64,000 nucleotides of DNA from the NCBI RefSeq assembly GCF_000302595.1, contig NZ_JH947125.1, positions 124,001 through 188,000 on the forward strand, in the 5' to 3' direction. The stretch is from Pedobacter arcticus A12. GTDB lineage: Bacteria > Bacteroidota > Bacteroidia > Sphingobacteriales > Sphingobacteriaceae. The notes beneath the pieces are model-generated. The model was not told the DNA's origin. It did no database searches and saw only the letters and a program-made list of their open reading frames with translations. Positions 7,650 to 14,920 of the stretch are shown one piece after another; the stretch's first letter is position 1, and the number at the start of each line of letters is the position of its first letter. The position numbers and the translations under genes were made by a program.

Positions 7650-8978
7650 TTATTTGACAATAGTCCCATAAAGATCAAAGTCTTCCGCTCTGTCTATTTT
7701 TGCATTTACAAAACTCCCGGGAGTTACGTAATTACTTTTTGCATCTATAAGTACTTCATTATCAACTTCTGGAGAATCAAATTCTGTACGGCCTACAAAA
7801 TAATCACCTTCTAATTTATCAATCAGTACCTTGTAGGTATTACCCACTTTCTGCTGATTTAAGTCATACGAAATTGCTTGCTGAATTTCCATAACATCTT
7901 CTACACGTTGTTCCTTAACTTCTTGGGACACATCATCAACCAAGTCGTGAGCGTGAGTTTTTTCTTCGTGAGAATAAGTAAAACAGCCTAACCTATCAAA
8001 ACGAGTTCCTTCAACCCAGTCTCTCATCTGGTTAAAATCATCTTCCGTTTCGCCAGGGTAACCACAAATTAAAGTAGTTCGCATAGCGATATTTGGAACT
8101 TTATCTCTGATTTTGTTCACCAAATCAATGGTTTTTTGTTTAGTAGTTCCACGACGCATAGATTGCAACATTGGATCGGAGATGTGTTGCAAAGGCATAT
8201 CCAAATACTTACAAATGTTAGAACGTTCGTTCATTACATCTAAAATTTCCATCGGGAACCCGGATGGATAAGCATACTGCAAACGGATCCATTCAATGCC
8301 GTCAACATCAGAAAGGTGGCGCATTAAATCTGCTAGCTTGCGTTCGTTGTATAAATCTAAGCCGTAATAGGTTAAATCCTGCGCAATTAAAATCAGTTCT
8401 TTGGTCCCGTTTTTAGCTAGAAATTTTGCTTCTTTTACTAAATCTTCAATAGGTTTTGAAAGGTGTTTGCCACGCATTAACGGAATGGCACAAAAAGAAC
8501 AGGGACGGTTACAGCCTTCTGCAATTTTAAAATAAGCAAAGTGAGACGGTGTAGTCAACATCCGCTCTCCTAAAAGTTCATATTTATAATCTGCGCCTAC
8601 AGCACTCAATAAATTTGGTAAATCGTTAGTGCCAAACCAAGCATCAATATTTGTAATTTCCGATGAGAGTTCAGGAGTATATCTTTCTGACAAACAACCG
8701 GTGACAATTACTTTTCCTATTTTTCCTTGATCTTTTAACTCGCTGTATTGGAGAATGGTATCAATAGATTCTTGCTTTGCATTATCAATGAAACCGCAAG
8801 TGTTAATCACCACAATATCGTTTGATCGTACATTATTAGCCTCATGCACTACCTCCATTTTATTGCCGTTCAATTGACCCATCAAAACTTCAGAATCGTA
8901 GGTGTTTTTTGAGCAACCTAGTGTGATAACGTTTACTCTTGGTGGGGTAATTATAGATTTGGATGGTTTAACTTTCAT
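7650..8978 (-). CDS. rimO: Ribosomal protein S12 methylthiotransferase RimO
   Basis: Radical-SAM methylthiotransferase that modifies the conserved Asp of ribosomal protein S12. 442 residues. The N-terminal domain carries three cluster-binding cysteines (TLGCSKNTYDSE, VINTCGFIDNA, VTGCLSERY). The radical-SAM motif CNRPCSFC lies near residue 156, followed by IPLMRGKHLS. The C-terminal part is a TRAM-type domain (VLIDKLEGDYFVGRTEFDSP). RimO rather than MiaB or MtaB is favoured by GCSKNTYDSEVLMGQL and by MQLQHISDPML-like elements (LDMPLQHISDPMLQSMRRG). Confidence 0.94.
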   Translation of the reverse strand: MKVKPSKSIITPPRVNVITLGCSKNTYDSEVLMGQLNGNKMEVVHEANNVRSNDIVVINTCGFIDNAKQESIDTILQYSELKDQGKIGKVIVTGCLSERYTPELSSEITNIDAWFGTNDLPNLLSAVGADYKYELLGERMLTTPSHFAYFKIAEGCNRPCSFCAIPLMRGKHLSKPIEDLVKEAKFLAKNGTKELILIAQDLTYYGLDLYNERKLADLMRHLSDVDGIEWIRLQYAYPSGFPMEILDVMNERSNICKYLDMPLQHISDPMLQSMRRGTTKQKTIDLVNKIRDKVPNIAMRTTLICGYPGETEDDFNQMRDWVEGTRFDRLGCFTYSHEEKTHAHDLVDDVSQEVKEQRVEDVMEIQQAISYDLNQQKVGNTYKVLIDKLEGDYFVGRTEFDSPEVDNEVLIDAKSNYVTPGSFVNAKIDRAEDFDLYGTIVK

Positions 8979-9033
8979 GCTTGTTGTTTTTTTGTTGTGA
9001 TTCCGTTGATGTTGTATGTTTTTTTAAGATGAT

Positions 9034-9059
9034 TTCACAGATTTAAGGATTTCACAGAT
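9034..9059 (+). repeat. Left copy of a 26-bp inverted repeat around the GxxExxY gene
   Basis: The repeat is made of two TTCACAGAT-like units separated by TTAAGGAT. Its reverse complement recurs at 9605-9630 with 24 of 26 positions equal. The pair encloses the small nuclease-like gene at 9124-9507 and almost nothing else. Confidence 0.75.
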
Positions 9060-9123
9060 TTTTTTGAGATGATTTAGGAGCTGACTTGAATGTTTTGCTG
9101 ATTATTATTATGTTTTTATTGAG

Positions 9124-9507
9124 TTAGTTTGACAGACGTTTGACTTCACAGCTGGCATTCCCGAAGTTTACCAATAGACCGGTTTTGCTTTTACTTGCTT
9201 TTAAATAGGAGAGTAGTTGGGTTTGAAATAGCTTTGGTTGGATACCCGTTACTGCTTTTATTTCTAGAATAACTTTCCCTTCAATGTAGAAATCACACCT
9301 GAACTTTCCAATAAATTGTCCTTTGAAGTAAACGTTGAATTCTCGTTCGCATTCATAACTCAACCCTTCACTTTTTAGCTGAATCATTAAGGCTCTAGAA
9401 TAAATCTTTTCTAAATATCGTGGGCCTAATTCTTTATGAACCTCATAACAACAACTGATGACTTTGTAGGTTAATGGATCGCTAACAGAAACTACTTCGT
9501 CTTCCAT
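9124..9507 (-). CDS. GxxExxY family protein, PD-(D/E)xK nuclease-like
   Basis: 127 residues matching the 'GxxExxY' family (Pfam PDDEXK_3), a widespread group of unknown function. The signature region reads LGPRYLEKIY at residues 27-36: Glu33 and Tyr36 are kept, but the first Gly is Arg30. The nuclease-like core is present: Asp72 in RCDFYIEG and Glu82-x-Lys84 in ILEIKAV, followed by QTQLLSYLKASKSKTGLLVN, typical of the C-terminus. It is a single gene between rimO and ftsY, enclosed by 26-bp inverted repeats. This suggests a small mobile or mobilised unit rather than part of the housekeeping operon. No activity has been proven for the family to my knowledge. Confidence 0.85.
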   Translation of the reverse strand: MEDEVVSVSDPLTYKVISCCYEVHKELGPRYLEKIYSRALMIQLKSEGLSYECEREFNVYFKGQFIGKFRCDFYIEGKVILEIKAVTGIQPKLFQTQLLSYLKASKSKTGLLVNFGNASCEVKRLSN

Positions 9508-9604
9508 TGATTAAAATTAGAATTATATCTTTTTAAAATTAAAATAGCACTTCAATCAACAAATCCGCTCCATAAAAATCTATAAAACCAAACTCAACAC
9601 CCAG

Positions 9605-9630
9605 ATCTGTGTAATCCTGAAATCTGTGAA
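9605..9630 (-). repeat. Right copy of the 26-bp inverted repeat
   Basis: The reverse complement of this segment matches 9034-9059 at 24 of 26 bases, with mismatches at inner positions 12 and 19. It lies 98 bp before the start codon of the GxxExxY gene, and an A-run follows at 9635-9643. No clear target duplication is visible outside the two repeats. Confidence 0.75.
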
Positions 9631-9645
9631 ATTGAAAAAAAAATC

Positions 9646-10611
9646 TTACCCACCAAATAGGCTATCCACAAACTCCTTCTTATTAAACAATTGCAAGTCT
9701 GTCATTTTTTCTCCTACGCCAATATACTTAACGGGGATTTTGAATTGATCTGAAATCCCAATCACTACGCCTCCTTTCGCAGTCCCATCTAGTTTGGTAA
9801 GTGCCAAAGCATTAACATCCGTAGCCTGTGTAAACTGTTTGCATTGTTCAATAGCATTTTGCCCCGTGGAAGCATCTAAAACTAAAAGAATTTCATGTGG
9901 TGCACCAGGAACAACCTTTTGCATCACGTTTTTAATTTTAGTCAACTCGTTCATCAAACCAATTTTATTATGCAAACGACCAGCGGTATCGATAATTGCA
10001 ACGTCTTCGTTATTTGCTACCGCCGATTTTAAAGTGTCGAAAGCTACCGAAGCAGGGTCGGCATTCATTCCTTGGGAAACCACACGAACATCGGCTCTTT
10101 TTCCCCAAAGTTGAATTTGTTCCACAGCAGCGGCTCTAAAAGTATCGGCAGCGCCAATAACTACCTTTTGGCCAGCTTGCTTTAATTGATGTGCTAACTT
10201 GCCAATTGTTGTGGTTTTTCCAACTCCATTTACGCCAACTACCATAATCACATAAGGTTTATGGCTGCTATAGTTGAAGTTTTCAAAGTCGGTACTGTTG
10301 TTCTCTTCCAGTAAAGCTTGTACTTCCTCTCTTAAAATATTATTGAGTTCAGATGTGTTTACGTATTTATCACGGGCAACACGTTCTTCAACACGTTTTA
10401 CAATTTTAAGCGTGGTGGTAACGCCAACGTCAGAAGTAACCAGAATTTCTTCCAGCTCATCTAAAACATCATCGTCAACGGTTGATTTACCAACAACTGC
10501 TTTACTTATCTTAGCGAAAAAAGTATCTTTTGTTTTTTCCAAGCCTTTATCTAAGGCTTGTTGCTCCTCAACTGTTTTTTCTTTTTTCTTAAAGAAATCG
10601 AATAATCCCAT
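9646..10611 (-). CDS. ftsY: Signal recognition particle receptor FtsY
   Basis: SRP-dependent GTPase that docks ribosome-nascent chain complexes at the inner membrane. 321 residues with a short N-terminal region (the long acidic A domain of E. coli is absent, as is usual in Bacteroidota). The N domain is helical (about residues 20-95), followed by the G domain: P-loop GVNGVGKTTTIGKLA near 127, DTFRAAAVEQ near 157, DTAGRLHNK near 208 and TKLDGTAKGG near 272. It lies downstream of the rpmB-rpmG-DUF4295 operon on the same strand but beyond a terminator. Confidence 0.96.
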   Translation of the reverse strand: MGLFDFFKKKEKTVEEQQALDKGLEKTKDTFFAKISKAVVGKSTVDDDVLDELEEILVTSDVGVTTTLKIVKRVEERVARDKYVNTSELNNILREEVQALLEENNSTDFENFNYSSHKPYVIMVVGVNGVGKTTTIGKLAHQLKQAGQKVVIGAADTFRAAAVEQIQLWGKRADVRVVSQGMNADPASVAFDTLKSAVANNEDVAIIDTAGRLHNKIGLMNELTKIKNVMQKVVPGAPHEILLVLDASTGQNAIEQCKQFTQATDVNALALTKLDGTAKGGVVIGISDQFKIPVKYIGVGEKMTDLQLFNKKEFVDSLFGG

Positions 10612-10626
10612 TTGATAAAATTAAAC

Positions 10627-10658
10627 AAAAAAAGCCATCCCATTAAATTAGGACGGCT
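10627..10658 (-). terminator. Terminator of the rpmB-rpmG-DUF4295 operon
   Basis: On the minus strand AGCCGTCC and GGATGGCT pair, with one G-U, around a 10-nt loop (10633-10658), followed by a run of T (10627-10632). It separates the ribosomal operon from ftsY. Confidence 0.75.
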
Positions 10659-10685
10659 CAAATATTTTCAAAATATGATGCTCAG

Positions 10686-10853
10686 TTAAACGCTCTCTTT
10701 TAAATCGATAATAGCGTCCTTAACGTGATCGTTATGTGCAATCATTGATTTAAATGAGTAAGCACCAGTTTTTGGAGATCTTACTGAAGTGATAACTTTT
10801 GAGTATTCTTTACCGGTTCCGGTTTTTAGTGTTGCAACTACTTTCTTTGCCAT
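10686..10853 (-). CDS. DUF4295 family small basic protein
   Basis: 55 residues starting MAKKVVATLKTGTGKEYSKV and ending AIIDLKESV. It is 32 bp downstream of rpmG and on the same strand, before the shared terminator. The sequence matches the short DUF4295 family that is typical of Bacteroidota and that I recall as constantly linked to rpmB-rpmG. Composition (Lys-rich, about 6 kDa) and operon place suggest a ribosome-associated role, but none is known to me. It is below usual ORF length cut-offs, so it is easily missed. Confidence 0.87.
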   Translation of the reverse strand: MAKKVVATLKTGTGKEYSKVITSVRSPKTGAYSFKSMIAHNDHVKDAIIDLKESV

Positions 10854-10887
10854 GTTAAATGTTTTTTATGCTACAGAATAGCGTAGA

Positions 10888-11070
10888 TTACTTGATTTCT
10901 TTGTGAACCGTAACTTTTCTAAGTACTGCGTTAAATTTCTTAACTTCCAGTCTCTCAGGAGTGTTTTTACGATTTTTTGTAGTGATATATCTAGAAGTTC
11001 CAGGCATTCCACTTTCCTTATGTTCGGTACATTCTAAAATTACCTGAACCCTATTTCCTTTTTTAGCCAT
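10888..11070 (-). CDS. rpmG: 50S ribosomal protein L33
   Basis: 60 residues: [20 protein letters not shown], then [28 protein letters not shown]-type L33 features. Only one Cys is present (ILECTEH) and the second zinc-ribbon cysteine pair is absent, so this is a zinc-independent (C-minus) form. It is second in the rpmB-rpmG-DUF4295 operon, 26 bp after rpmB. L33 sits in the 50S subunit near the E site. Confidence 0.96.
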   Translation of the reverse strand: MAKKGNRVQVILECTEHKESGMPGTSRYITTKNRKNTPERLEVKKFNAVLRKVTVHKEIK

Positions 11071-11096
11071 TATAAAGCGGTATTGAATTCTTTAAA

Positions 11097-11330
11097 TTAA
11101 ATAGATCCTTTTAATATGAATCTGCTGATAGCCTCGGTTATCCCGATTTTATTTATTGTTTTGATTGCAGATGTTGAAACTTTTAAAGTTATCCAACGAT
11201 CTTCTTCTGGAAGGTAAAAGCGCTTCATCTGCAAGTTTGGATAAAACTTACGTTTTGTTTTTGAATTAGAGTGTGATACTCTATTCCCCACCATTGTTGC
11301 TTTTCCTGTTAAATCACAAATTCTTGACAT
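11097..11330 (-). CDS. rpmB: 50S ribosomal protein L28
   Basis: 77 residues: MSRICDLTGKATMVGNRVSH, SNSKTKRKFYPNLQ and RWITLKVSTSAIKTINKIG are diagnostic of L28. It is the first gene of the rpmB-rpmG-DUF4295 operon and is divergent from acs across a 390-bp gap. Confidence 0.97.
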   Translation of the reverse strand: MSRICDLTGKATMVGNRVSHSNSKTKRKFYPNLQMKRFYLPEEDRWITLKVSTSAIKTINKIGITEAISRFILKGSI

Positions 11331-11720
11331 GACTGTATATGTTGTTTCCTATTTTAAACCTCAGTTTTACAAAGAGTTTGCAAATATCACAAAATTCTTT
11401 TGTAATCACAACAGTACGGTAAAAAAAGATATTAATTATTGTGGGTACTTAAAAATTTTGGCGTTTCCTTAGTCTGAGGCGTATATTTCAAGAACAGGTT
11501 GTGTTTTTTCATGTGCCTTTTTTACCGTTCGTATCGCCGATTTAAGGAAAAAAGAGATGTGGCTCTAATTCCTAACGTAAAATTAAAAAGATTTAAGGAA
11601 TGTTTTTGTGGCTTTTTTTTAGCGATTTTGCTAATCCGATATTCATCAAAGCTTGTGATAATTAGATTTTTTAAGATATAATCTCTAAATTTCGTCCTTC
11701 AAACCAATTATTACAAATTC
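11331..11720. other. Divergent intergenic region between rpmB and acs
   Basis: 390 bp with AT-rich sequence that must hold the promoters of both rpmB (minus) and acs (plus). A 60-codon frame at 11499-11681 has a Phe/Lys/Arg-rich product without family features and is probably not a gene. I see no RNA gene or clear hairpin. Confidence 0.5.
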
Positions 11721-13628
11721 ATGAGTTTTAAAATTTCGTCTTTCGACGAGTATAAAGAGGCATATCAAAGAAGTGTTGAGCAGCCAGAGGCTTTTTGGGC
11801 AGACATTGCCGATAATTTTCAATGGAAAAAAAAATGGGATAAAGTTTTAGACTGGAATTTTAAAGAACCCAAAATTGAGTGGTTTAAAGGTGCCAAGTTA
11901 AATATCACCGAAAACTGTATCGACAGGCATCTTGCTGATAAAGGCGATCAACCTGCAATTATTTGGGAGGCTAATGATCCTAATGAGCACCATCGGGTTT
12001 TAACTTACAAACAATTGCATGAAAAGGTTTGTCTTTTTGCCAATGTTTTAAAAAATAATGATGTAAAAAAAGGAGATAGGGTATGTATTTATATGCCAAT
12101 GATTCCCGAGCTAGCTATCGCCGTTCTGGCCTGCGCTCGTATTGGCGCAATCCACTCTGTGGTATTTGGAGGTTTTTCTGCACAGTCTATCGCTGATAGG
12201 ATTAACGATGCACAATGCGAAATGGTAATTACTGCAGATGGCGGATTTAGAGGACCTAAAGATATCCCGCTAAAGAATGTTATTGATGATGCTTTGGTAC
12301 AGTGTCCATCCGTGAAAACGGTAATTGTTTTAACACGTACAAGAACTCCAATATCAATGATAAAGGGGAGAGATAAATGGTGGCAAGATGAAATACACAA
12401 GGTTGAGACTTTGGGTATGATTGATTGCCCTGCGGAGGAAATGGATGCGGAAGATCCTTTGTTTATACTTTACACCTCGGGTTCAACCGGAAAACCTAAA
12501 GGGGTAGTACATACTACCGCCGGTTACATGATTTATACCGCGTATACCTTCCAAAACGTATTTCAATATCAGCCACAAGACGTTTATTTCTGTACGGCAG
12601 ATATCGGTTGGATTACCGGTCACTCATACATTATCTATGGTCCCTTAGCGCAAGGGGCTACAACTTTAATGTTTGAAGGTGTGCCAACTTACCCAGATGC
12701 GGGTCGGTTTTGGGATATTGTAGATAAGTTTAAGGTAAATACTTTATACACTGCACCAACAGCAATCCGTTCTTTAATGCAATCTGGGTTAGATTATGTG
12801 AAAGATAAAGATTTGTCGTCTTTAAAAGTGCTTGGTTCTGTAGGTGAGCCCATCAACGAAGAAGCATGGCATTGGTACAATGATAATATTGGTAAAGGAA
12901 AATGCCCAATTGTTGATACCTGGTGGCAAACAGAAAATGGCGGAATTTTAATTTCGCCGATTGCGAACGTAACGCCTACTAAACCATGTTATGCAACATT
13001 ACCTTTGCCGGGCGTTCAGCCTGTTTTGGTAGATGAGAACGGTGCGGTGATTGAAGGAAATGGAGTTTCTGGTAACCTTTGTATTAAATTTCCATGGCCT
13101 GGAATGCTACGGACCACTTACGGAGATCATGAGCGTTGCAAGCTAACTTATTTCTCTACTTATGAAGATATGTATTTTACTGGCGACGGCTGTTTGAGAG
13201 ATGAAGATGGTTATTACCGGATTACCGGTAGGGTGGATGACGTAATCAACGTATCTGGACATAGAATTGGAACAGCTGAGGTTGAGAATGCGATTAATAT
13301 GTTTACAGACGTGGTTGAATCTGCGGTGGTAGGTTACCCACATGAGATTAAAGGGCAAGGGATTTATGCTTATGTGATCTTAGATAAAGAATCTGAAGAT
13401 GTAGAGTTGACCAAAAAAGATATCGCAATGACTGTTAGTCGGATTATTGGCGCCATTGCCAGACCTGATAAAATTCAGTTTGTAACAGGTTTGCCCAAAA
13501 CAAGATCGGGTAAAATTATGAGAAGGATTTTGAGGAAGATAGCAGAGGGTGACATGAAAAATGTTGGCGATGTTTCAACTTTATTAGATCCTGCTGTGGT
13601 TGAAGAGATCATTAAAGGAAAAGTATAG
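11721..13628 (+). CDS. acs: Acetyl-CoA synthetase (AMP-forming)
   Basis: Activates acetate to acetyl-CoA by way of acetyl-AMP. 635 residues, normal for Acs. Motifs: ATP-binding LYTSGSTGKPKGVVHTT near residue 250, WWQTENGG near 405, YFTGDGCLRDEDGYYRITGR near 490, DDVINVSGHRIGTAEVE near 510 and the C-terminal LPKTRSGKIMRRILRKIA near 592, whose Lys is the acetylation-controlled catalytic residue in other Acs proteins. It is a single gene followed by a strong hairpin. Acetate released by the esterase at 59803 or by deacetylation of amino sugars could be one source, which is inference. Confidence 0.96.
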   Translation: MSFKISSFDEYKEAYQRSVEQPEAFWADIADNFQWKKKWDKVLDWNFKEPKIEWFKGAKLNITENCIDRHLADKGDQPAIIWEANDPNEHHRVLTYKQLHEKVCLFANVLKNNDVKKGDRVCIYMPMIPELAIAVLACARIGAIHSVVFGGFSAQSIADRINDAQCEMVITADGGFRGPKDIPLKNVIDDALVQCPSVKTVIVLTRTRTPISMIKGRDKWWQDEIHKVETLGMIDCPAEEMDAEDPLFILYTSGSTGKPKGVVHTTAGYMIYTAYTFQNVFQYQPQDVYFCTADIGWITGHSYIIYGPLAQGATTLMFEGVPTYPDAGRFWDIVDKFKVNTLYTAPTAIRSLMQSGLDYVKDKDLSSLKVLGSVGEPINEEAWHWYNDNIGKGKCPIVDTWWQTENGGILISPIANVTPTKPCYATLPLPGVQPVLVDENGAVIEGNGVSGNLCIKFPWPGMLRTTYGDHERCKLTYFSTYEDMYFTGDGCLRDEDGYYRITGRVDDVINVSGHRIGTAEVENAINMFTDVVESAVVGYPHEIKGQGIYAYVILDKESEDVELTKKDIAMTVSRIIGAIARPDKIQFVTGLPKTRSGKIMRRILRKIAEGDMKNVGDVSTLLDPAVVEEIIKGKV

Positions 13629-13647
13629 AGAAAAGATGCAAGAGGTA

Positions 13648-13691
13648 AGAATCAAGAAGCAAGACTGAAACGACTCTTGTTTCTTGATTCT
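13648..13691 (+). terminator. Long hairpin after acs, also a likely dispersed repeat
   Basis: A 17-bp arm (13648-13664, AGAATCAAGAAGCAAGA) pairs with 13675-13691 with one G-U, around a 10-nt loop. It is 20 bp after acs and followed by a short T-rich stretch, so it may terminate transcription. The 'AATCAAGAAGCAAGA' wording resembles intergenic palindromes that recur in Sphingobacteriaceae genomes (recall, not tested here). Confidence 0.6.
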
Positions 13692-13780
13692 ACTTTTCCT
13701 GCGTTTCTTTTTAGACTGGCATGAAGGTTGGTTTATTATAAATAGTTAATCTATTTATTAAAAAACTAAAAAACACGATC

Positions 13781-13966
13781 ATGGATAAGTTAGAATTTAA
13801 AGGAACATGGAATGAAGTCAAAGGGAAAGCGAAACAAGCTTATGCTGATTTAACCGACGATGATTTGACATACGAAGAGGGACAAGCGGATGAAACGGTT
13901 GGAAAGCTACAGCAGAAACTTGGTAAAACAAGAGACGAAGTAGTTGACTGGATTAAAAGTTTATAA
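13781..13966 (+). CDS. CsbD-like stress protein
   Basis: 61 residues: [40 protein letters not shown] and [19 protein letters not shown]. This is the CsbD family (E. coli YjbJ type), small hydrophilic helical proteins induced by general stress, with no known biochemical role. It is a single gene with its own terminator at 13985. Confidence 0.9.
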   Translation: MDKLEFKGTWNEVKGKAKQAYADLTDDDLTYEEGQADETVGKLQQKLGKTRDEVVDWIKSL

Positions 13967-13984
13967 AGAATCCTCTTTCCATTA

Positions 13985-14024
13985 AAAATGCCTCGCGACT
14001 TAACTGTTACGAGGCATTTTTTTT
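13985..14024 (+). terminator. Terminator of the CsbD-like gene
   Basis: AAAATGCCTCG (13985-13995) pairs with CGAGGCATTTT (14010-14020), followed by T-rich sequence. The perfect 11-bp stem with flanking A and T runs could work in both directions. Confidence 0.85.
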
Positions 14025-14219
14025 GTGTATTTATTTTTGGAATCGGTGTTCTTTTTTGTGTTTAAATCCGTTTTTGTAATTTTAATGTACTACGAGACTG
14101 TTGCCCTATATCGGGTTTTAGGCCTGTTTTTAGATTTTTTTTATTTTGGCATTTAGTTTGATATTACTTAATTGTCTTTGACGAAGAGACAATTTCATAC
14201 GTTTAGGTTTAGGTTTAGT

Positions 14220-14248
14220 AAAAAGGAGACGCCCATCGTCTCCTTTTT
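14220..14248. terminator. Perfect 12-bp hairpin upstream of the IS200-like element
   Basis: AAAAAGGAGACG (14220-14231) and CGTCTCCTTTTT (14237-14248) pair with a 5-nt loop, just after three tandem GTTTAG hexamers. It may be a bidirectional terminator that shields the transposase from outside transcription, as in IS200, or a host terminator. Confidence 0.6.
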
Positions 14249-14270
14249 CAATCTCTTTTGGTTTGATTCC

Positions 14271-14287
14271 TCGAAGCTCTGCTTCGA
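14271..14287 (+). repeat. Left-end hairpin of the IS200-like element
   Basis: Perfect 7-bp stem with a TCT loop, 20 bp before the transposase start. Its loop core is shared with the right-end hairpin, which supports recognition by the transposase. Confidence 0.7.
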
Positions 14288-14307
14288 TTTTTTTGTAATT
14301 TCGGTAT

Positions 14308-14754
14308 GTGAGCGAATATATTCATAAGAAGCATAATGTATCAGTTTTATTATATCATTTTGTATGTCCGGCAAAATATAGGCGAGTGGTATTCAGTGAA
14401 GCGGTTGATATCAGTCTAAAAGAAATTTGTGTTGAGATTTCTAAACGGTATGATATAATTTTCATTGAAATTGGGACAGATAAAGACCATGTTCATTTTC
14501 TGATTCAGAGTGTACCTATTGAAAGTCCAACAAAAATAATTAGAACTGTAAAAAGTATCACAGCAAAAGAGATTTTCAAAAGACATCCTGAGGTTAAGCT
14601 GAAATTGTGGGGCGGAGAATTTTGGTCTAAAGGGTTTTATGTTAACACAGTTGGGAAACATGGAGATGAGAGTACAATTCAGAATTATGTAAAGTCTCAA
14701 GGAAAAGCAGAAGAATATAAAAAAATACACAGTCAACAGTTAGAAATGTTCTAA
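14308..14754 (+). CDS. tnpA: IS200/IS605 family transposase TnpA (Y1 HUH)
   Basis: Single-strand transposase that cuts and rejoins the element with a covalent tyrosine link. 148 residues, full length. The HUH motif is His61-Val-His63 in DHVHFLIQ, and the catalytic Tyr127 lies in QNYVKSQG with Gln131 beside it, so both active-site parts are intact. The start is GTG at 14308 (SEYIHKKHNVSVLLYHFVCP), matching where homologues begin; the overlapping ATG at 14306 is in another frame. It appears functional. Confidence 0.95.
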   Translation: MSEYIHKKHNVSVLLYHFVCPAKYRRVVFSEAVDISLKEICVEISKRYDIIFIEIGTDKDHVHFLIQSVPIESPTKIIRTVKSITAKEIFKRHPEVKLKLWGGEFWSKGFYVNTVGKHGDESTIQNYVKSQGKAEEYKKIHSQQLEMF

Positions 14755-14780
14755 TACCTCTGGGGCTCTGCCCCGAGGTA
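14755..14780 (+). repeat. Right-end hairpin of the IS200-like element
   Basis: 11 base pairs with one bulged T (14761) and a TCT loop. It starts directly after the transposase stop codon, the usual place for the right-end imperfect palindrome in this family. Confidence 0.7.
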
Positions 14781-14920
14781 GTTTATTTTAAGGAAAAATA
14801 AACTTAAAGTTCTCAAAAAATCATTGCGCATTTACAATATTTAGGCCTAACGGGTTTTACGGATCGCTGAATATAGATACTGAAGCTTAGCTCAGCCCCC
14901 AGTTATTGAAAATCAAACCC

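Larger units (their letters stand above)
14271..14780 (+). mobile_element. IS200-type insertion element (tnpA only)
   Basis: A single-gene element with TnpA at 14308-14754 and an imperfect palindrome on either side: left TCGAAGC-TCT-GCTTCGA (14271-14287), right TACCTC(T)GGGGC-TCT-GCCCCGAGGTA (14755-14780). Both hairpins carry the same loop core GC-TCT-GC, as expected if one TnpA dimer recognises both ends. Exact outer cleavage sites cannot be set from one copy; they should lie several bases outside the hairpins. No tnpB/IscB accessory gene is present. Flanks are acs/csbD on the left and a ClC channel on the right, none of them interrupted. Confidence 0.85.

Noticed and set aside
11499-11681. 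A 60-codon plus-strand frame between rpmB and acs
   Set aside because: Product is basic and Phe-rich with no recognisable motif; it lies where the divergent promoters must be. Kept only as part of the intergenic entry.
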